Source: Ralstonia pickettii DTP0602 (GTDB taxonomy: Bacteria; Pseudomonadota; Gammaproteobacteria; Burkholderiales; Burkholderiaceae). From it: 64,000 nt of DNA. The notes under the pieces are model-generated. The model saw only the letters and a program-made list of their open reading frames with translations, was not told the origin of the DNA and searched no databases. This document shows, one piece after another, positions 53,205-62,713 of the stretch (within the stretch, counting starts at the first letter, position 1; the number at the start of each line of letters is the position of its first letter). A program made the position numbers and the translations under genes. The stretch covers positions 620,001 through 684,000 of the forward strand of contig CP006669.1 in NCBI GenBank assembly GCA_000471925.1, written 5' to 3'.

Positions 53205-54173
53205 ATGCCCTTCAGCAGAAGAAAGATTCTCGCCAGCACTGCGCTGGCCGCCCTGGCCGTGATGGCCCCCGTGGCGCAGGCCGCGGCGGACAAGCCGATC
53301 ACAATCGTGGTCGGCAGCCCCGCCGGCGGCACCACCGATGCACTGGCGCGCCTGATCGCCCGTTCGATGGGCGAGACGCTGCAGCGTACCGTTGTCGTCG
53401 ACAACAAGCCCGGCGCCGGCGGCAATATCGCCGCGCAATTCGTGGCGCGCAGCACCCCGGACGGCAGCACGCTGCTAATGAGCTTCACCGGCCATACCAT
53501 CAACGCGTCGCTTTACAAGAACCTGCCGTTCGACGCGGTCAAGGACTTCACGCCGATCTCGATGGTCGCGCGCGTGCCGAGCGTGCTGGTGGCGCGCAAG
53601 AACGTGCCGTTCTACACCACCGCAGGCCTGATCGACTACGCGAAGCGCAATCCGGGCAAGCTTAGCTTTGCCATCGGTGCGCAGGGGTCGTCGCTGCACC
53701 TGGCCAGCGAGCAGTTCAAGCTGCAGACCGGCACCGACATCCTCAACATTCCCTACAAAGGCACGAACCCCGCACTGACCGACCTGCTCGGCGGCACTGT
53801 GGACCTGATGTTCGCCAGCACCGTCAACGTGCTGCCACATGCCAGGACCGGCGCACTCAAGATCCTCGGCGTCAGCAGCAAGGAGCCGTTGCCACAGTTT
53901 CAGGGCGTGCCGGCCGTCGGCAGCACCGTGAAGGGCTTCGAGTCGTCGGCATGGTTTGGCCTGTTCGGCCCCGCCAGGCTGCCGCAGGCGGTCACCGACC
54001 AGATCTATCGTGCCGTGAAGATCGCCGTGGAAGATCCCGCCTACAAGCAGCGGATGGAAACCGAGGCCGCCACCGCGGTGAGCATGACGCCGCAGGCGTT
54101 CGCGCAGTTCGTGCGCAAGGATATCCAGCACTGGGCCAAGGTCATCCAGGCATCGGGCACGCGGGTGGAATGA
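53205..54173 (+). CDS. Bug/TctC-family periplasmic substrate-binding protein
   Basis: A 322-residue receptor with a signal peptide whose start FSRRKILASTALAALAV looks like a twin-arginine signal and ends near AQAAA. It shows ITIVVGSPAGGTTDALARLI, VVDNKPGAGGNIAAQF, ILNIPYKGTNPALTDLL and a C-terminal QHWAKVIQASG. It is the first gene of an operon with the aconitase-like pair and a lyase. The stop overlaps the next start (ATGA). The ligand is probably a di- or tricarboxylate. Confidence 0.93.
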   Translation: MPFSRRKILASTALAALAVMAPVAQAAADKPITIVVGSPAGGTTDALARLIARSMGETLQRTVVVDNKPGAGGNIAAQFVARSTPDGSTLLMSFTGHTINASLYKNLPFDAVKDFTPISMVARVPSVLVARKNVPFYTTAGLIDYAKRNPGKLSFAIGAQGSSLHLASEQFKLQTGTDILNIPYKGTNPALTDLLGGTVDLMFASTVNVLPHARTGALKILGVSSKEPLPQFQGVPAVGSTVKGFESSAWFGLFGPARLPQAVTDQIYRAVKIAVEDPAYKQRMETEAATAVSMTPQAFAQFVRKDIQHWAKVIQASGTRVE

Positions 54174-55468
54174 TGGCGCAGAAGCTGGCACAGACGTCGG
54201 CACAGACACTGGCGCAGAAGCTGCTGGCCCGCGCGGCCGGCCGCGACCAGGTCACGCCGGGCGAGATCATCAATTGTCGCGTGGACCTGGCGATGATGCA
54301 CGATTCGGGCGGCCCGCGCCGCGTGCAGCCGCTGCTGCAAAAAATCGGCGCCAAAGTATGGGATCCGGCCAAGGTCGTGGTGGTGACCGATCACTACGTG
54401 CCGGCCCATGACCAGGACAGCCGCAAGATCGTCCAGATCGCGCGCGACTGGGTCAGGGACACCGGCGTGGCGCGCTTCCACGACATGGAAGGCATCTGCC
54501 ACGTGGTGGTGCCGCAGAAAGGCTACCTGCGTCCCGGCATGTTCGCCGTGGGCGGCGACAGCCATTCGTCGACGGGCGGCGCGTTCGGCGTCTACATGTT
54601 TGGCATCGGCGCCACCGAGATGCTAGGCGTGCTGGTGACCGGCGAGATCTGGGTGCGGGTGCCGCAGACCATCCGCATGCAATGGCACGGCCAACTGCGC
54701 GCCGGCGTGTCGGCCAAGGACATGATGCCGCGTATGTGCACGCAGTTCGGCATGGACGGCGGCCAGTACCAGGCCGTGGAGTACACGGGTGCCGCGGTGT
54801 CGGCATTGTCGATGCAGGAACGGATGACGCTGGCGAACATGACCGCCGAGCTGGGCGCGCAGGTCGGACTGGTCCCTCCTGACTCGGTCACACGCGACTG
54901 GCTGCTGGCAGCGGGCGTCGACGCAGCGTCCATCGATATCGATGCCTGGCAGTCCGATGCCGATGCCGCCTGCCTCGCCACGCACGACTTCGACGCCGCG
55001 TCGCTGGCGCCGCAGGTGTCGCGGCCCGGTACGCCTGCCGATGCCTGCGACGTCGATACCCTCGGCAACGTGGCGGTCGATATCGCCTATATCGGCGCCT
55101 GCACGGGCGCCAAGCTCGAAGACCTGCGCATGGCGGCCGAGGTGTTGCGCGGCCAGCGCGTGGCACGCAATACCCGGCTGCTGGTGGCGCCGGCAAGCGC
55201 CGCTGACCAGGCGCAAGCCGCGCAGGAAGGCACGCTCGGCGCACTGCTGGACGCCGGGGCCGAACTGCTGCCGAACGCGTGCGGCGCCTGCGCCGGTTAC
55301 GGCGAACACCGCTTTGGCGAAGACACCGTGGTGATCAGCGCCACGGCACGCAATTTCAAGGGGCGCATGGGCGCCGCATCGTCGCAGGTCTACCTGGGCT
55401 CGCCCTACACGGCGGCCGCGTCGGCGATTGCGGGCCGAATCGCCGATCCACGGGAGAGGCTGGCGTGA
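54173..55468 (+). CDS. Aconitase-superfamily hydro-lyase, large subunit (LeuC/DmdA-like)
   Basis: A 431-residue Fe-S enzyme subunit. Three [4Fe-4S] cysteines are visible: one in YIGACTGAKLEDL and two in LPNACGACAGYGEH. Other marks are VVVVTDHYVPAHDQDS, VGGDSHSSTGGAFG and VISATARNFKGRMGA. It is of the homoaconitase/3-isopropylmalate dehydratase type, which interconverts 2- and 3-hydroxy acids through an alkene. The start is ATG 54173 or the adjacent ATG 54170. Its neighbours point to catabolism, not leucine synthesis. Confidence 0.92.
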   Translation: MAQKLAQTSAQTLAQKLLARAAGRDQVTPGEIINCRVDLAMMHDSGGPRRVQPLLQKIGAKVWDPAKVVVVTDHYVPAHDQDSRKIVQIARDWVRDTGVARFHDMEGICHVVVPQKGYLRPGMFAVGGDSHSSTGGAFGVYMFGIGATEMLGVLVTGEIWVRVPQTIRMQWHGQLRAGVSAKDMMPRMCTQFGMDGGQYQAVEYTGAAVSALSMQERMTLANMTAELGAQVGLVPPDSVTRDWLLAAGVDAASIDIDAWQSDADAACLATHDFDAASLAPQVSRPGTPADACDVDTLGNVAVDIAYIGACTGAKLEDLRMAAEVLRGQRVARNTRLLVAPASAADQAQAAQEGTLGALLDAGAELLPNACGACAGYGEHRFGEDTVVISATARNFKGRMGAASSQVYLGSPYTAAASAIAGRIADPRERLA

Positions 55469-55995
55469 ATCAACGCACTGCGCAATATACCGGTCGCGCC
55501 TGGGTATTTGGCGACGACATCAATACCGACCTGCTCGCGCCAGGCGCCTACATGAAGTTCGGCATCGACGAGATCGCCCGCCATTGCATGGAACAGGTCG
55601 ATCCCTCCTTCGCCACCGCGGTGCAGCCCGGCGACATCGTGTTCGGCGGGCGCAACTTTGGCGCGGGATCCTCGCGCGAGCAGGCCGTGGAGGTGCTGCG
55701 CCATCTCGGCGTTGCCGCCGTCGTGGCGCCCTCGTTCGCCGGCCTGTTTTATCGCAATGGCTTCAACCTGGGCCTGCCCCTGCTAACGTGCCCCGCGCTG
55801 CCGCGGATGGCCACCGGCCGGCGCGTCGGCTGCGACATCGGCACAGCGCAGGTCATCGTCGAAGACCATTCGCCGCTACAATGCGAGCCGATTCCGCCAC
55901 ACCTGGTGGCTATGATCCGCGACGGCGGACTCGTGCCGCACCTGATGCGCAAGATCGCGACAGGCCAACTCTCCGTGACCGAAACCACATCATGA
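55465..55995 (+). CDS. Aconitase-superfamily hydro-lyase, small subunit (LeuD/DmdB-like)
   Basis: A 176-residue swivel-domain subunit. The substrate-binding loop is RNFGAGSSREQAVEVL, preceded by VFGDDINTDLLAPGAYM and followed by PSFAGLFYRNGFNLGLPLL. It starts at GTG 55465, overlapping the large-subunit stop by 4 bp, after GGGAGAGG. Together the subunits form one dehydratase/isomerase. Confidence 0.92.
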   Translation: MNQRTAQYTGRAWVFGDDINTDLLAPGAYMKFGIDEIARHCMEQVDPSFATAVQPGDIVFGGRNFGAGSSREQAVEVLRHLGVAAVVAPSFAGLFYRNGFNLGLPLLTCPALPRMATGRRVGCDIGTAQVIVEDHSPLQCEPIPPHLVAMIRDGGLVPHLMRKIATGQLSVTETTS

Positions 55996-56846
55996 CGCTG
56001 AAGCAACGCCTGCAACAACCCGGCATCGTTACCGCACCGGGCGTCTACGACGCCTTTTCGGCCCTGCTGGTCGAGCAGGCCGGATTCCAGGCCGCCTACC
56101 TGTCGGGCGCCAGCCTCGCCTATACGCGCTTCGGTCGGCCGGACATCGGCTTCCTGTCGCTCGACGACGTGGCGTCCGTCACCCGCAATATCCGTGAACG
56201 CGTGGCGCTGCCGTTGATCGTCGATGCCGATACCGGTTTCGGCAACGCGCTCAACGTGATGCAGACCGTACGCGTGCTGGAGCGCGCCGGGGCATCGGCA
56301 ATCCAGCTCGAAGACCAGGCGATGCCGAAGCGCTGCGGGCACCTCGACGGCAAGTCAGTGATTGCCGCAACCGAGATGGCGGGCAAGATCCGCGCAGCCT
56401 GCGACGCTCGCCGTGATGCGAACACACTGGTCATCGCACGCACCGACGCCGTGGCCGTGGAGGGTATGGAGGCGGCGCTCGAACGCGCCGAGCGCTATGC
56501 CGAGGCCGGCGCCGACGTTTTGTTTGTGGAAGCACTGCGCAGCCGCGATGACATGAGCGCCGCCATCGCGCGGCTGGGCGGCCGCGCGCCGCTGCTGGCC
56601 AATATGGTCGAAGGGGGCAAGACGCCCGTGCTGCCCGCGCCGGAGCTGGAGGAAATCGGCTTCCGCATCGTGATCTTCCCCGGCGGGACCGTGCGGGCCC
56701 TGAGCTTCGCGCTGCGTGACTACCTGCAAAGCCTGGCCTCGCACGGCACCACCACGCCGTACCTGGATCGGATGCTGTCATTCCAGGCGCTCAACGAGAT
56801 GATCGGCACGCCGCAGATGCTGGCGCTGGGCAAGCGATACGAATAG
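55992..56846 (+). CDS. Isocitrate lyase/PEP mutase-family lyase (2-methylisocitrate or dimethylmalate lyase type)
   Basis: A 284-residue TIM-barrel lyase. The Mg2+-binding acidic motif is VDADTGFGNALNV, the catalytic loop has EDQAMPKRCGHLDGK, and IARTDAVAVEGMEAAL and LANMVEGGKTP follow. The KRCGH motif marks true C-C lyases in this superfamily. It would split a 2- or 3-substituted malate or isocitrate into pyruvate or glyoxylate and a second acid. Its ATG overlaps the small-subunit stop (ATGA), so hydration and cleavage are coupled in one operon. Confidence 0.92.
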   Translation: MTLKQRLQQPGIVTAPGVYDAFSALLVEQAGFQAAYLSGASLAYTRFGRPDIGFLSLDDVASVTRNIRERVALPLIVDADTGFGNALNVMQTVRVLERAGASAIQLEDQAMPKRCGHLDGKSVIAATEMAGKIRAACDARRDANTLVIARTDAVAVEGMEAALERAERYAEAGADVLFVEALRSRDDMSAAIARLGGRAPLLANMVEGGKTPVLPAPELEEIGFRIVIFPGGTVRALSFALRDYLQSLASHGTTTPYLDRMLSFQALNEMIGTPQMLALGKRYE

Positions 56847-56964
56847 GCCGCCTGAACTCGGCCCCGGTAGCACTTGTCGCCGAGGCACCGAGGGCGTACC
56901 GTGGCGGCATGGCCGCCCAAGGCCGCCCAAGGCCGCACAAGGCCTCAGGTCGCCCCATCCGCCC

Positions 56965-57753
56965 ATGTCACTCGACGCCAATCCCGACCTGCCCCGCTTC
57001 CAGCAGGTCCGCCTGATCCTGCGCGACCGCATCCGGAGCGGCTTCTACGAAATGGGGATGCCCTTGCCCGGGGAGCGGCAACTTGCCGAAGAATTCGGCG
57101 TGGCGCGCGTGACGGTACGCTCGGCGCTGGCGCGATTGCAGGAGGAGGGCCTGGTCGCCCGGCTGCGGGGCAAGGGCACGGTGCCGACCTTCCGGCACGA
57201 TGCACCGGCCGCCTCCGTGCGCAGCGGACTGCTCGACAACATCGTCAGTGTCAGCATGCGCACGCGCGTGACCGTGCTCGAATGGAAGCGAATGCCGGCG
57301 CCGCCGGCCGTCAGTGCAGCGCTGGGCCTGGCCCCCGGGGCGCCCGTGCTCAAGGTGGTGCGCGTGCGCAAGTTCAAGGCGCAGCCGATTGCCTAAACCG
57401 AGGTGTTCGTTCCCGGCGAGCTGGCCGGCGCGCTCGATCGCCATACTTTGCAGGACACGCCAATGCTCGTGGCGCTGGAGCGGCATGGGGTGGAAGTTGT
57501 CTCTGCCGACCAGACCCTCGGTGCCGCCGTGGCCGACCTCGACGTGGCGCGCATCCTGCGCATCGCCCCCGGCGTGCCGCTGTTGCGTGTGTCGCGCGTC
57601 GTCTCGGACCGGCATGGCAGGCCCGTGCAGTTCCTGGTCGGCCTCTATCACCCGGAGCGTTACACGTACCAGATGCGCTTGTCGCGCGTGGGCGCGTCCA
57701 CGCGCGTCTGGATCGATGCCGATGCTTCCAATACGACCGAGCCGGGCGCCTGA
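56965..57753 (+). pseudogene. GntR-family regulator (HutC/UTRA type) with one in-frame stop
   Basis: The winged HTH is complete (FQQVRLILRDRIRSGFYEMG, PGERQLAEEFGVARVTVRSA, LVARLRGKGT). The UTRA ligand domain starts ITVLEW-like at LDNIVSVSMRTRVTVLEWKR and is interrupted by TAA at 57394-57396 (codon 144), where a Tyr codon would fit (AQPIA-Y-TEVFVP). The same frame then runs on without change to 57753 ([20 protein letters not shown]). A single base change would restore 262 residues. It follows the aconitase-like/lyase operon and was probably its regulator. Confidence 0.82.
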
Positions 57754-57765
57754 CGCTGCTGGCGC

Positions 57766-58030
57766 CCGGGCGGTTCTCGATCACGACCGGCTGGCCGAGC
57801 TGCTCCTGCAGCTGGGGTCCGAGGGTGCGCGCGACGGTGTCGACGGATCCGCCTGGCGGAAACGGCACCACCAGCCTGATCGGTCCCGACGGGTAAGTGC
57901 CCGTGGCCCTTGACGCGAACGGTACGGCACCGGCCGCCAGCGCCAGGGCGCCGCCGCACAGCGCCAGGGCCTGACGCCGGCTGATCTCGCGGGGCCCCGC
58001 TTGCGGGGCTTCGCCTTGCTTGGTCTTCAT
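57766..58030 (-). pseudogene. Bug/TctC protein, N-terminal fragment
   Basis: The start [19 protein letters not shown] is a twin-arginine-like signal, followed by [39 protein letters not shown] and NRPGAS. There the homology ends, at the 3' end of the convergent GntR gene; some 230 residues are missing. It follows the aldehyde dehydrogenase by 23 bp on the same strand. Confidence 0.8.
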
Positions 58031-58053
58031 GGGGGTTCTCCTTGCGGCGGGGG

Positions 58054-59533
58054 TCAGGTGCGGATCGCGAAGGGATCGCGCACCTCGTCGGAGAAATCGA
58101 TCATCACATTGCGGGTGGTCAGGTATTCGCGCAAGCCGGCCTCGCCGCGTTCACGGCCGTTGCCGGACTCCTTGAAGCCCCCGAAGGGTGCCTGGGCGGC
58201 GATGGCGCGATAGGTGTTGACCCAGACCGAGCCGCATTGCAGCTGCCGCGACACGCGCATGACGCACGAGAGATCGCGCGACCACAGGCCGGCGGCGAGC
58301 CCGTAGCGGCTGTCATTGGCCAACTGTACGGCCTCGTCTTCGGTATCGAACGGGATGATCGCCAGCACGGGGCCCGAAGATCTCTTCCTGTGCGAGTTGG
58401 CTGCCGTTGTCGACGTCGGTAAAAATGGTCGGCTCGATGAAATAGCCCTGCCCCAGCCCGGCGCCTTCGGCACGGCGCCCGCCGGTGACCAGCCGCGCAC
58501 CGGCCTCCCTGGCCTGCTCGATGGCGGCCAGGATGCGGCGGAACTGCGGTTCGTTGGCGACGGTGCCCATTTCGGTGGCGGGATCGAGCGGATCGCCCAT
58601 ACGGATATTGCGCGCGCGCTCCGCCAGGCGCGGCACCACCTGGTCCAGCACCCCCCGCTGCACCAGCAGCCGCGAACCGGCGACGCAGGTCTGGCCGGTG
58701 GCGCCAAAGATGCCGGCCAGTGCGCCGACCACGGCCTTGTCCAGGTCGGCATCGTCAAAGATGATGTTCGGCGACTTGCCGCCAAGCTCCAGCTTGACGG
58801 GCACCAGCCGGCGCCCGGCCATGGCGGCAATCTCGCGCCCGACCTGCGGGCTGCCGGTAAAGCTCACCAGCGCGACGCCGGGATCCTCCACCAGCGCCCG
58901 CCCGGTTTCGGCGCCGCCGGTCACTACGTTGAACACGCCCGGCGGGAAGCCGGCTTCCTCCACCAGCGCGGCAAACTCCAGCGTCGATGCCGACGCATGC
59001 TCGGACGGCTTGACCACCACGCAGTTGCCGGCGGCAAGCGGCGGGGCGAGCTTGTTGGCCAGCAACGCCAGCGGCGAATTCCACGCCGTGATCAGCGCCA
59101 CCACGCCAAAGGGCTCGAGCGAGAGGTAGTCAAGCGTGTTCGGCTGATCTAGCGGCACATGCTGGCCGAATAGCTTGTCGGCATAGCCCGCGAAGTAGCG
59201 CAACTGGCGGCCGACCCACAGCATCTGCGGGCGGGTTTCCCGCACGATCTTGCCGTTGTCGGTGCTTTCGATGCGCGACAAGCGGGCTGCCTGGCTTTCG
59301 ATCAGCGTGGCCAGCTTCAGCATCATCTCGGCGCGCCGGACGCCCGGCGTATCCCGCCAGACTTCACGGAAGGCGCGATTGGCGGCTGCCACCGCGGCGG
59401 CTACGTCTTCGGCACTGGCATCGGGGATCTCGGCCCAGACCTGGGACGTGAAAGGATTGGTGCTTTGCAGCATACGGCCGCTGGCCGGTGGGATGCGACG
59501 CCCGGCCACATTCAAGTGATACGTCTGGACCAC
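58054..59533 (-). pseudogene. Aldehyde dehydrogenase with a one-base frameshift
   Basis: About 490 codons of an NAD-dependent aldehyde dehydrogenase. It starts at a GTG (59531-59533) after GAGGAG. Intact marks are ALITAWNSPLALLANKLAPP, FTGSPQVGR, the base Glu in KLELGGKSPNI and the catalytic Cys in ATGQTCVAGSRLL. After EEIFGP the frame breaks at a run of four G (58369-58372), where three would keep it open. The other frame continues AIIPFDTEDEAVQLAND to the normal end. The truncated product lacks the oligomerisation domain. Confidence 0.85.
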
Positions 59534-60079
59534 TGTTGTCTCCTCGTTATCTTGTATTTGTCGGCGAGGCCGGGCGTTCTGCATAGCGTACCGGCGTCGC
59601 TTGCGTCATGGCAAATCAGTGGAGGGAGTATAGGGACGCGGTTTTCCCGGCGTCTAATACCGTTTTGCTCATTCAGTTATCTGAAGACGTCGTATTTCGC
59701 TGCGTGGCGGCGCCAACACCCGTTGGCAAGAAAAATGGCCCGCCCGGGAATCGCCGGGCGGGCCAAGCCATGCTTCTTGTTGTCCGTATTCAGGCGCTCA
59801 GTTCTGGCGCTCAGCTCCGCGGCTTGGGGGTGGGTAATCGTCCGCATTGGGTCCACTGAGTGGTGGAGGTCGCGCCGTCACATTAATACCCGCCAAGTAC
59901 GCGCCAGGCGCATCGGGATCGACCACCCGAAGATGGATCCGGAAATCCGCCGTTGACACTCGAGGAGCGCGAACGCGCGGCCCTCGAAGGATGGATACTT
60001 GGCGTTTCGTAACACGCTCAGGGTAGGCTCTCCCAATTGCACCGTACCGCGGTTTGAGATAGTCCTAATGACCGAGGGT
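59534..60079. other. 546-bp stretch with no recognised gene
   Basis: It holds the upstream region of the aldehyde dehydrogenase and the strong hairpin at 59736-59765. A minus-strand frame around 59990-60060 (VQLGEPTLSVLRNAKYPSFE) looks coherent but matches no family I know. Confidence 0.4.
59731..59765 (-). terminator. Strong Rho-independent terminator for leftward transcripts
   Basis: TGGCCCGCCCGG (59736-59747) and CCGGGCGGGCCA (59754-59765) form a perfect 12-bp stem with a 6-nt loop. On the minus strand the stem is followed by TTTTTC. It should stop transcription coming from the GNAT gene side. Confidence 0.75.
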
Positions 60080-60523
60080 TCAGTCGAGTCGACGGCACAT
60101 GTAATGCGTCCTCGCACCAAAGCGTCGAAGGAATTCCATCGACAACTGCATTTCCTGTGGCATGTCGTTCAAGGCCGTAAGCGTAAAGCCGAAGCGGGCG
60201 AAGAACGTGGGATGGTCGGACGTGAGCACTGCAGCCCTGGTGCAGCCACTGGCGCGGGCACGCATCAAGATGGCCCCGAGAAGATGGGTGGCTACCTGGT
60301 GGCCTCGGTACTCACTTAGAACCGCAACGGCCTGGATGATGATCATCTCGCCATATTTTTCGCCGCAGGCGCAGCCGATTACCTTCTCACCTAGGAGACC
60401 CAGACTGTAGAGACGGGCCGAGGGGTCCACATCGCTGCCGGGCAAACCGCAGGAACGGAGCACCTGTGAGATGGCTTGGATGTCTGACGCCCCGGCCGCG
60501 CGGAGTCTCATATCCTTTATCAT
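60080..60523 (-). CDS. GNAT-family N-acetyltransferase (ArsN-like)
   Basis: A 147-residue acetyl-CoA-dependent transferase. The acetyl-CoA loop is RGHQVATHLLGAILMRA, preceded by MIIIQAVAVLSEY and followed by FFARFGFTLTALNDMP. The FxRxGF plus proline-rich ending resembles arsenic-associated ArsN acetyltransferases, but no arsenic genes are nearby, so the substrate is open. It stands alone, next to the left end of the IS4-family element. Confidence 0.82.
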   Translation of the reverse strand: MIKDMRLRAAGASDIQAISQVLRSCGLPGSDVDPSARLYSLGLLGEKVIGCACGEKYGEMIIIQAVAVLSEYRGHQVATHLLGAILMRARASGCTRAAVLTSDHPTFFARFGFTLTALNDMPQEMQLSMEFLRRFGARTHYMCRRLD

Positions 60524-60600
60524 TTTCTTTTTCTCGACTCCCGACGCACGTGCAACGATGTTCTACAAGCAGTGTGTCGCAAGAATTCGAGGCATACCAT

Positions 60601-60609
60601 CGGCTAACG
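60601..60609. repeat. IS4-family target-site duplication, left copy
   Basis: CGGCTAACG, repeated exactly at 62090-62098. Nine base pairs is typical of IS50-group elements. Confidence 0.85.
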
Positions 60610-62089
60610 CACCTCATTACACACAAGTCATGCCCCATGGGGTGCCGCGAAAAGTCGTTTACGGTCAATGACATAGCGGGTGGGGTTGTAAACTCCTTCG
60701 GATTGTCGTTCACTCTTGCATTTTGGGCGGCACATGCAGCGAGAGGCAACGAGTTGGGCAGCGGCAGAATTCAAGGACATTGACTTGGGCGACCAGCGCC
60801 TGAACAAACGGGCGGTGCTGCTAGCGGAGCGGCTCGCAGAGAAGCCGACGGCAAGCATACCCAGCGCATGCGGCGGGTGGGCGGAAACGGCTGCGGCGTA
60901 CCGCTTCCTGGCTCAGGATGAACTGGACTGGCGCGATATTTTGGCGCCCCACTGGCAGAGTTCGGCCGAGCGGATGCGAGCTTGCGAAGTGGTGCTATGC
61001 ATCCAAGACACCACGGAGTTGGACTTTAACGGCCAGACCATCACAGGCTTGGGGCCGCTGTCGTATGAGGCGCAACGCGGGCTGTATCTGCACCCGACTT
61101 ACGCGGTAACGCCATCGCGCGAACCGCTGGGCGTGCTTGACGCCTACATGTGGGCGCGCGAGCCAAAGGGTGCGGATGGCGTGCGCCCCGGCATCAAGGA
61201 AAGTACCCGCTGGACCGAAGGATATGAGCGAGTCGCCGAACAGGCGGCCGCACTGCCTGCCACGCGACTCGTCTATGTGGCTGACCGGGAGTCGGACATC
61301 ATGGCGCTGATGGTCAAAGCGAAGGAGTTGGGCCACCCGGCGGATTGGCTACTGCGCTCGCAGCACAATCGCACCTTGCCTGGCGGCGGCAAGCTGTGGG
61401 ACCAAGTAACTGCGGGTGAGCCAGTGGGCAGGATTCACTTTACGCTGGCAGCCCGTCAGGCTCAGCCAGCGCGCGCGGTACGGCAGCAGGTGTGGGCACA
61501 ACGTGTCGCGTTGCCTGATGCTGCAGGCGGCGTGGTGAGTGCCACGTGTATCGTAGCCCGGGAGGTCGACCCGCCGGCCGGCGTCAAACCGATTGAATGG
61601 CGACTGCTGAGTAATCGCGAGGTGGACGACCTTGACGAAGCAGCACAGCTTATTGACTGGTACCGCGCGCGCTGGGAAGTGGAACTATTCTTTCACGTGC
61701 TCAAGAACGGCTGTCGGGTCGAGGCGCTGCAACTCGCATCGATGGCACGGCTTGAGCGTGCCTTGGCGCTGTTCATGGTGGTGGCATGGCGCATCGCTCG
61801 GTTGATGCGACTGGGCCGAACTTGCCCGGACCTGGATGCAGGGCTGTTGTTCGAGCGCGATGAATGGCGCGCGGCATTCATTCTCAACAAGAAGAAGCCG
61901 CCGAAGACGTCACCGCGTCTGAACGAGGTCGTGCGCTTGGTCGCTATGCTCGGCGGCTTCCTGGCGCGCAAAGGCGACGGCGAACCCGGAGTCAAGACCA
62001 TCTGGCAAGGCCTGCAGCGAGTGGTGGATTTCGCCGCAGGCCTCAGGTACGCCCGTGAACTTGACGACTGAGATGTGTGTAATCAAATG
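60610..62089 (+). mobile_element. Complete IS4-family (IS50-like) insertion sequence (1,480 bp)
   Basis: The left end begins CACCTCATTACACACAAGTC; the right end read inward begins CATTTGATTACACACATCTC. They share CA--T-ATTACACACA--TC. A 9-bp duplication flanks the element. It encodes one intact transposase. Intact ends and duplication point to recent insertion. Confidence 0.88.
60734..62071 (+). CDS. IS4-family transposase (Tn5/IS50 type)
   Basis: A 445-residue DDE transposase. The Tn5-type N-terminal domain is clear: WAAAEFKDIDLGDQRLNKRA, then GGWAETAAAYRFL. Catalytic Asp residues lie in CIQDTTELDF and YVADRESDIMAL, and the Glu in the Y-(2)-R-(3)-E motif YRARWEVELFFHVLKNG. It ends normally 18 bp before the right terminus. 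The ATG at 60734 was chosen; a TTG at 60716 is less likely. Confidence 0.93.
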   Translation: MQREATSWAAAEFKDIDLGDQRLNKRAVLLAERLAEKPTASIPSACGGWAETAAAYRFLAQDELDWRDILAPHWQSSAERMRACEVVLCIQDTTELDFNGQTITGLGPLSYEAQRGLYLHPTYAVTPSREPLGVLDAYMWAREPKGADGVRPGIKESTRWTEGYERVAEQAAALPATRLVYVADRESDIMALMVKAKELGHPADWLLRSQHNRTLPGGGKLWDQVTAGEPVGRIHFTLAARQAQPARAVRQQVWAQRVALPDAAGGVVSATCIVAREVDPPAGVKPIEWRLLSNREVDDLDEAAQLIDWYRARWEVELFFHVLKNGCRVEALQLASMARLERALALFMVVAWRIARLMRLGRTCPDLDAGLLFERDEWRAAFILNKKKPPKTSPRLNEVVRLVAMLGGFLARKGDGEPGVKTIWQGLQRVVDFAAGLRYARELDD

Positions 62090-62098
62090 CGGCTAACG
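62090..62098. repeat. IS4-family target-site duplication, right copy
   Basis: CGGCTAACG, identical to 60601-60609, follows directly after the right end. Confidence 0.85.
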
Positions 62099-62477
62099 GT
62101 ATGAGTGGCACCATTTCAAACATAATGCCTGCCTTCACTATTCCGTGCGCCGTGCCCAGTGCCAGGCAATATCGAGTGATTTAATTCTGATGTGAAAATT
62201 TTTAATTTCACCTGAGGCAGTCATGCGAAGTTCTTGGTCCAGCACAAACATGGCTGAATGAGTGGCGGCTATCAGACCCCACCAGCATCCCGCCCTCGCG
62301 ACTCGCTGCCCATCGCCAAAGGTAAACCCTAGCGAGGGGTTGCTTGGCGTCAGGGAGACGGCGCGATATGCTAACGGCACGAGCAGCTACCGGCAGCGAA
62401 GCTTGCACCGGGGCTCAGCGAGTCTTGACAATTTTTCCTTGCATGCAAGTCTGCATGCTTTTGGCTTCGAGGATGAG
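62099..62477 (+). promoter_or_regulatory. 379-bp leader region of the cold-shock gene
   Basis: No gene is recognised here. A TTGACA (62425-62430) could be the -35 box; a GCATGC-AAGTCT-GCATGC inverted repeat follows at 62441-62458 in the probable -10/leader zone. Long structured leaders are usual for cspA-type genes. Confidence 0.4.
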
Positions 62478-62681
62478 ATGGCAACAGGTATCGTGAAGTG
62501 GTTTAACAATGAGAAGGGCTATGGCTTTATTACGCCGGATGACGGCGGCAAAGACCTGTTCGCGCATCACTCGGAAATCCAAGGTACCGGGTTCAAGTCG
62601 CTCGAGGAAGGTGCGAAAGTAGAGTTCGAAGCCACGCAAGGCCAGAAAGGCCCACAAGCATCGAAGATTCGCAAGCTATAG
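62478..62681 (+). CDS. CspA-family cold-shock protein
   Basis: A 67-residue single OB-fold RNA/DNA chaperone. RNP1 is KGYGFITP and RNP2 is DLFAHHSEI; the start [17 protein letters not shown] and the end [10 protein letters not shown] are typical of beta-proteobacterial Csp. The ATG at 62478 follows GAGGATGAG. It melts secondary structure in mRNA. A terminator follows 33 bp downstream. Confidence 0.96.
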   Translation: MATGIVKWFNNEKGYGFITPDDGGKDLFAHHSEIQGTGFKSLEEGAKVEFEATQGQKGPQASKIRKL

Positions 62682-62713
62682 GCCATCGCGGCTCCAGTAG
62701 TACAAATACAAAG

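Noticed and set aside
54173..55995. Housekeeping leucine biosynthesis leuCD
   Set aside because: The large-subunit cysteine motifs (NACGACAGYG) and the coupling to a TctC receptor and a lyase point to a catabolic paralogue; leuB and leuA are absent.
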